From Psychrobacillus sp042885655 (GTDB lineage: Bacteria; Bacillota; Bacilli; Bacillales_A; Planococcaceae): a stretch of DNA of 64,000 nt. The stretch is from contig NZ_JBHVRO010000007.1 of NCBI RefSeq assembly GCF_042885655.1, positions 62,001 to 126,000 on the forward strand. The letters run 5' to 3'. Below the pieces are notes generated by a model. It did no database searches. It was not told the DNA's origin and saw only the letters and a list, made by a program, of their open reading frames with translations. The first letter of the stretch is position 1. Each line of letters opens with the position of its first letter. Both the position numbers and the translations under genes were made by a program. Below, in pieces: positions 60,557 through 64,000 of this stretch.

Positions 60557-61288
60557 ATGGTAGAAAAATTATTACGCAATCATGCTTCCGTTCGAAAATA
60601 TAAAGATTATACATTGTCTAGAGAGGAAGTTTCAGAGCTAATAGAAACCGCTCAACATGCCGCAAGCTCTCATTTTGTTCAAGCATATAGCGTTATCTGG
60701 GTAACAGATGATAAGAAAAAAGAAGAGTTAGGTAGATTATCTAGCAACCCAAAGCAATTTGAAACTGCGGGAGCGGCGTTTTTATTATGTGCAGATTTTC
60801 ATCGTCTTCAAGCAGCAGGTAAATTGCATGATACGGATATTATTATTGATACGACTGAAAATGTTTTAGTAGGTACAGTGGATGTCGCTTTATTTGCACA
60901 AAATTTAGTAATCGCTGCAGAATCTAAAGGGTATGGAATTTGCTATATAGGTGGGGTACGAAATAAACCTGCTGAAATCAGTCATTTATTTGATTTGCCA
61001 GAAGGGGTTTTCCCATTATTTGCGGTCACATTAGGAATACCTGACCAACAAAATGAAGTGAAACCTCGGCTTCCTGTTACAGCAATACTTCATGAAAATA
61101 CATATGGTAGCTCGAAATACGAAGTACTCTTAAAGGAATACGATCAAACAATGGAAGATTATTATCTTAGCAGAGGATCTAACCAAAAAGTTGCAAATTG
61201 GACTAAGTCAATGGCTGATTTTCTTGAGAAGCCAAGACGTCCACATATAGCAGAATTCTTATCTAGTAAAGGATTTCATTTGAAATGA
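60557..61288 (+). CDS. NADPH-dependent FMN nitroreductase (NfsA/NfrA type)
   Basis: 243 residues. HASVRKYKDYTLSREE and IGGVRNKPAEISHLFDLPEG mark the Frp/NfsA family; the C-terminal SRGSNQKVANWTKSMADFLE is the family's NADPH-site region. Likely reduces FMN, quinones or nitro compounds. Its ATG follows AAAGAGG. The next gene begins 9 bp downstream, so they may be cotranscribed. Confidence 0.9.
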   Translation: MVEKLLRNHASVRKYKDYTLSREEVSELIETAQHAASSHFVQAYSVIWVTDDKKKEELGRLSSNPKQFETAGAAFLLCADFHRLQAAGKLHDTDIIIDTTENVLVGTVDVALFAQNLVIAAESKGYGICYIGGVRNKPAEISHLFDLPEGVFPLFAVTLGIPDQQNEVKPRLPVTAILHENTYGSSKYEVLLKEYDQTMEDYYLSRGSNQKVANWTKSMADFLEKPRRPHIAEFLSSKGFHLK

Positions 61289-61297
61289 GGATTTATT

Positions 61298-61972
61298 ATG
61301 AAGCATAAGTGGTCAACGAAACTGGTTAAAAGCTATATGGAGCCGCATAAAAATGAAGAAAATGCAATACCAATGGCAAAATACATGAAAAACAATTTCC
61401 CTTTTTTAGGGATCAAAACCCCGGAACGAAGAATGATTTTTAGTGCACTTATTAAAGAAAATGAGGTTCCTTCATTGGATTTATTACATGATGAAGTATG
61501 GGCACTTTTTCAATTAGAAGAGCGAGAATATCATTATGTAGCAATCGAATTATTAAGTAAGTACAAAAAGAAGTTAACTGTAAAAGATCTATCTTTTTGC
61601 CAAAGGCTAATTGAAAGTAAGTCATGGTGGGATAGTGTAGATTCGATTGCTCCTAAAACAGTTGGAGATATTGTGAAAGCTAATAGAGTAGAAGGGGAAG
61701 CTATTATGGTGGAATGGGCAAAGTCTTCGAATATGTGGACAAACCGTGCTTCTATTTTGCATCAATTAAAATATAAAACTGCTACGAATGAAGAGTTATT
61801 ATTTGCAACGATTGAACGTCACAGGTCCTCTAAAGAATTTTTCATTCAAAAAGCAATAGGCTGGGTACTAAGAGAATATGCAAAAACAAATCCAGAAATC
61901 GTTCGCGAATTTGTAGAAAATACTCAACTTGCGGCTTTAAGTAAACGCGAAGCATTAAAACACTTTAAATAA
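61298..61972 (+). CDS. AlkD-like DNA alkylation repair protein
   Basis: 224 residues of HEAT-like helices. LGIKTPERR near the N-terminus and SWWDSVDSIAPKTVG (Trp-Asp in the base-interacting region) and FIQKAIGWVLREYAKTNPE are typical of PF08713 proteins such as Bacillus AlkD, which removes bulky N3/N7-alkyl bases. Ribosome site TGAGGAT is modest. A repeat follows. Confidence 0.9.
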   Translation: MKHKWSTKLVKSYMEPHKNEENAIPMAKYMKNNFPFLGIKTPERRMIFSALIKENEVPSLDLLHDEVWALFQLEEREYHYVAIELLSKYKKKLTVKDLSFCQRLIESKSWWDSVDSIAPKTVGDIVKANRVEGEAIMVEWAKSSNMWTNRASILHQLKYKTATNEELLFATIERHRSSKEFFIQKAIGWVLREYAKTNPEIVREFVENTQLAALSKREALKHFK

Positions 61973-62026
61973 AGGGACTGTGGAACTATAAAAGATAGTC
62001 AGTGTCCATATTTAAAAAAGTACAGA

Positions 62027-62295
62027 GCATCCGAAATTGAATCTTCGGATGCTTTTAAATGTATAGGACAGGTTTATATCTCTAATTATTAAAACCTTAA
62101 GCATTATGTCTTTACAGATTTCAAGAGGGCGACGAACAAACACCCGCCATAAGATTACCTAAAAATGGATCGTGAAGTGACGCAGTCACTTCACGATCCA
62201 CAAAAATTCCAATAATAGTGTATTTAATGTATTTTCCAAAGCACTCAGGAAATAGTGAAGATAAGATGCACAAAAGGCCGCTTGGGCTTTTCTTA
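62027..62295 (+). repeat. Family B repeat, copy B7
   Basis: Left hairpin AGCATCCGAA / TTCGGATGCT. Central hairpin TGGATCGTGAAGTGA (62166-62180) / TCACTTCACGATCCA (62186-62200), loop CGCAG. End GGCCGCTTGGGCTTTTCTTA, whose TTA is the stop codon of the convergent CAP gene. The outer arms are weaker than in B2 or B4. Confidence 0.88.
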
Positions 62296-63384
62296 TTTCG
62301 AGTAAAAATTCTCTGTATAATATGGAGTAGATTCTACATTAAAAGCAGTGCCTACTCCTAAATTATGAAAATCAGCACTTAAAATATTTTTACGATGACC
62401 AATTGAATTCATTAAACCTTCATGAGCAAAGATACTACTTGCTTGTCCATAAGCTAAGTTTTCACCAGCATAGGTAAATAGTAAACCATCCTCTTCCATC
62501 CTATCAAATGGAGATTTACCTTCTAGATTTTCGTGACTAAAATAATTGTGAATCGCCATATCTTCACTATGTTTTCTAGCTGTATTACTCACGCTTTGAT
62601 CATAGGAAAGAATAGATAGACCACGGATTGCGCGTGCAGCATTTGTTAAATCGAAAAGCTGAAATTCAAATCCTTTTTTCAATTCTTCAGTTGGTTTCCC
62701 GAATGTAGAGGGCTGATTGTTCTCCACCGATTTTGCGATTATTTGTATAGCTGTAATCGTATTATTTTCATGTAAATCATAAAAAAAAGTTACATAACTC
62801 TGATCGATTAGATATAAATCATATTCCCCTGAATCTGGTAGAATATAGACGATATTACCTTTCCTCAGTTTAGTGAGAGGATCACCAAGTACCGAGTGTA
62901 CTTCATCTCTAGTACTATTCATAGGCATCCCTAGAAAAGACGATTGAGATGGTTGATTGGTAAACATCCCATTTACCTTATTGTTTATATCATAAGATAC
63001 CATCATGAAGTTTTGATAATTTTCATGATACGTATGCCATACTAGATTATATTCATTTAAGCTAACTCTTTTTGCATTACCGTGTATTTTCTCAATCTCG
63101 CTTTTTTTCATACCAAGCGTTACTTGTTCTAGTTCTATTCCGCTACCTGTAGGAAGTTCTTGATCAGAAGAAATTGTAGTTGCTGGTTCACTTTTTATTT
63201 CCATCAAATATGTTTTTGCTTCATTCAAATATTGACCGACCCCTAAAGAATCAATCCACTCATCCACGGGTGTTAAAAAGGAAAGATCTACATAGTCCTC
63301 GGCATACTCTTCCCAATATGGTCTAGAGAAGAAAATGGCTAAAACAAAAAGTAAAAACCAACCTACTTTTCTCATCACACTCAC
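62293..63384 (-). CDS. ylbC: CAP-domain secreted protein (YlbC-like)
   Basis: 363 residues; a signal anchor (residues 4-22) is followed by the CAP-associated N-terminal domain (about 85-210, GIELEQVTLGMKKSEIEKIHG) and a CAP/SCP domain (about 235-360). CAP motifs: HSEDMAIHNYFSHEN, GENLAYG, GHRKNILSADFHNLGVG. B. subtilis YlbC has the same layout. Function unclear. It starts 8 bp after the SOD-like gene on the same strand, and its stop codon lies in repeat B7. Confidence 0.88.
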   Translation of the reverse strand: MSVMRKVGWFLLFVLAIFFSRPYWEEYAEDYVDLSFLTPVDEWIDSLGVGQYLNEAKTYLMEIKSEPATTISSDQELPTGSGIELEQVTLGMKKSEIEKIHGNAKRVSLNEYNLVWHTYHENYQNFMMVSYDINNKVNGMFTNQPSQSSFLGMPMNSTRDEVHSVLGDPLTKLRKGNIVYILPDSGEYDLYLIDQSYVTFFYDLHENNTITAIQIIAKSVENNQPSTFGKPTEELKKGFEFQLFDLTNAARAIRGLSILSYDQSVSNTARKHSEDMAIHNYFSHENLEGKSPFDRMEEDGLLFTYAGENLAYGQASSIFAHEGLMNSIGHRKNILSADFHNLGVGTAFNVESTPYYTENFYSK

Positions 63385-63392
63385 CGTCCAGC

Positions 63393-63929
63393 TTACTTTT
63401 TAATTTCCCCACAAACAATTCGTTTTCCTGAATTGCCAGAGGGATCTGTTTTATAATCATCTGCATTTTCATGGATAATAATAGCACTACCATCTGCGTC
63501 TAAAAGTGAATTACTTTTCCCTGCAGCTAAAACCACTGCTGGTGAAACTGTCTCTAATTCTACTTTACCATCTTCACCAATCTCTATGTTAGGCAAATCC
63601 CCTAAGTGATAGCCTTTCGGATTTTCAAAACCGTGCTCTTTATGAGTTGGGTTAAAATGTGCTCCTGCAGTAGTGAATTCTGGTTTTTCACATATAGCTG
63701 TTTCATGGAAGTGTATAGCTTTTACTCCTGGTTCTAATCCTTCTGCTTTTAAAAGGATATGTACCCCTTTAGGGTGTTCAGTAAGCGTTGCATGTCCGAC
63801 TTCTTTTCCTTCAGTGTTTATTAATGCAACTTCCACTTTTTCATTTAAGTCGGCATCTGCGGATGAGAAATTACATCCTCCGAGTACGACCATTGTAGCA
63901 AGTAAAATAAACATGTATTGCTTTTTCAT
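63393..63929 (-). CDS. Cu/Zn superoxide dismutase-family lipoprotein (YojM/SodC-like)
   Basis: 178 residues. Lipobox VVLGGC with Cys19, so it is anchored outside. Metal ligands can be aligned: copper His73 and His75 (HFHE), His91 (bridging, AGAHFNP), His153 (IIIHE); zinc His99, His108 and Asp111 (YHLGDLPN). Cys80 and Cys173 could form the structural disulfide. B. subtilis YojM is reported to lack one copper ligand; here all seem present, so real dismutase activity is plausible. Upstream of and probably cotranscribed with the CAP protein. Start follows GGGAGG. Confidence 0.9.
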   Translation of the reverse strand: MKKQYMFILLATMVVLGGCNFSSADADLNEKVEVALINTEGKEVGHATLTEHPKGVHILLKAEGLEPGVKAIHFHETAICEKPEFTTAGAHFNPTHKEHGFENPKGYHLGDLPNIEIGEDGKVELETVSPAVVLAAGKSNSLLDADGSAIIIHENADDYKTDPSGNSGKRIVCGEIKK

Positions 63930-64000
63930 TTAATTCCCTCCCAAAATTTATGTCCATTCAAGTCTTTCCAAATACAGGAGTAATATACATACATGGACAA

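Overview
The window looks like chromosome from an AT-rich, Gram-positive, aerobic bacterium of the Bacillales, most likely the Planococcaceae side (a Psychrobacillus-, Lysinibacillus- or Sporosarcina-like genome). Evidence: strong AGGAGG-type ribosome sites, lipoprotein and Sec signals of Bacillus type, SAM-I and lysine riboswitches, the Bacillus-type mtnWXBD/mtnKA methionine salvage locus, homologues of RsbQ, YitT, YlbC, YdeI and YwnA/YwnB, and GC-rich hairpin repeats of a style common in Bacillaceae. The genus is inference. No rRNA, tRNA, CRISPR array or intact insertion sequence was seen.

Layout. 1-1.4 kb: two phosphonate-type ABC permeases (the first cut by the window edge). 2-3.7 kb: a chemoreceptor. 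4.6-6 kb: a nucleobase symporter (minus). 6.3-9.1 kb: an amino-acid ABC transporter behind a lysine riboswitch, so probably a lysine importer. 9.5-11.4 kb: an RsbQ-like hydrolase next to a PAS-GGDEF diguanylate cyclase. 11.5-13.1 kb: copC/copD-type copper proteins. 13.2-15.3 kb: MFS pump plus MarR, then a heme monooxygenase. 15.8-17 kb: TraB-family protein. 17.5-23.5 kb: methionine salvage in two divergent operons, each behind its own SAM-I riboswitch, with a decayed sugar-permease tail after mtnA. 23.6-29.5 kb: MFS pump, TetR-controlled ABC-2 exporter, CapA-like protein, SDR. 30.4-36.2 kb: LysR with a divergent YeiH-type carrier, a methyltransferase, an AHSA1 protein and a Tet(M)-like translational GTPase. 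36.4-41.7 kb: a 58-aa protein, then a phosphate locus (stalk/propeller protein, pstS, pstC, pstA, no pstB) behind a Pho-box-like repeat. 42.4-53.6 kb: MFS, a frameshifted gene, GNAT/AraC, a serine hydrolase with a histidine phosphatase, an SDR, an RNA methyltransferase with a LytTR regulator, a succinyl-CoA:acetate CoA-transferase, YdeI. 54-64 kb: YitT, DedA, an Rrf2 regulator with ywnB and a luciferase-like oxidoreductase, ALDH with DUF779, nitroreductase, AlkD-like protein, and a CAP protein with a Cu/Zn-SOD lipoprotein.

The most unusual content lies between the genes. One repeat family (here 'B', about 260-320 bp, seven copies, all in the same orientation) has an ordered set of hairpins whose arms differ between copies but stay complementary, which is covariation visible inside one window. 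Four copies end in a TTTTCTTA that supplies the stop codon of a convergent minus-strand gene, a fifth ends about 3 bp from one, and a fifth stop-supplying copy (30446) is the one broken by an assembly gap. A second family ('A', seven copies) is a GC-rich hairpin that also shows compensatory changes and often sits just upstream of B. One A copy and a further repeat ('C') share an inserted hairpin module. A ten-N gap inside one B copy is flanked by unrelated sequence, one side encoding a response-regulator-like peptide, so the assembly there is doubtful.
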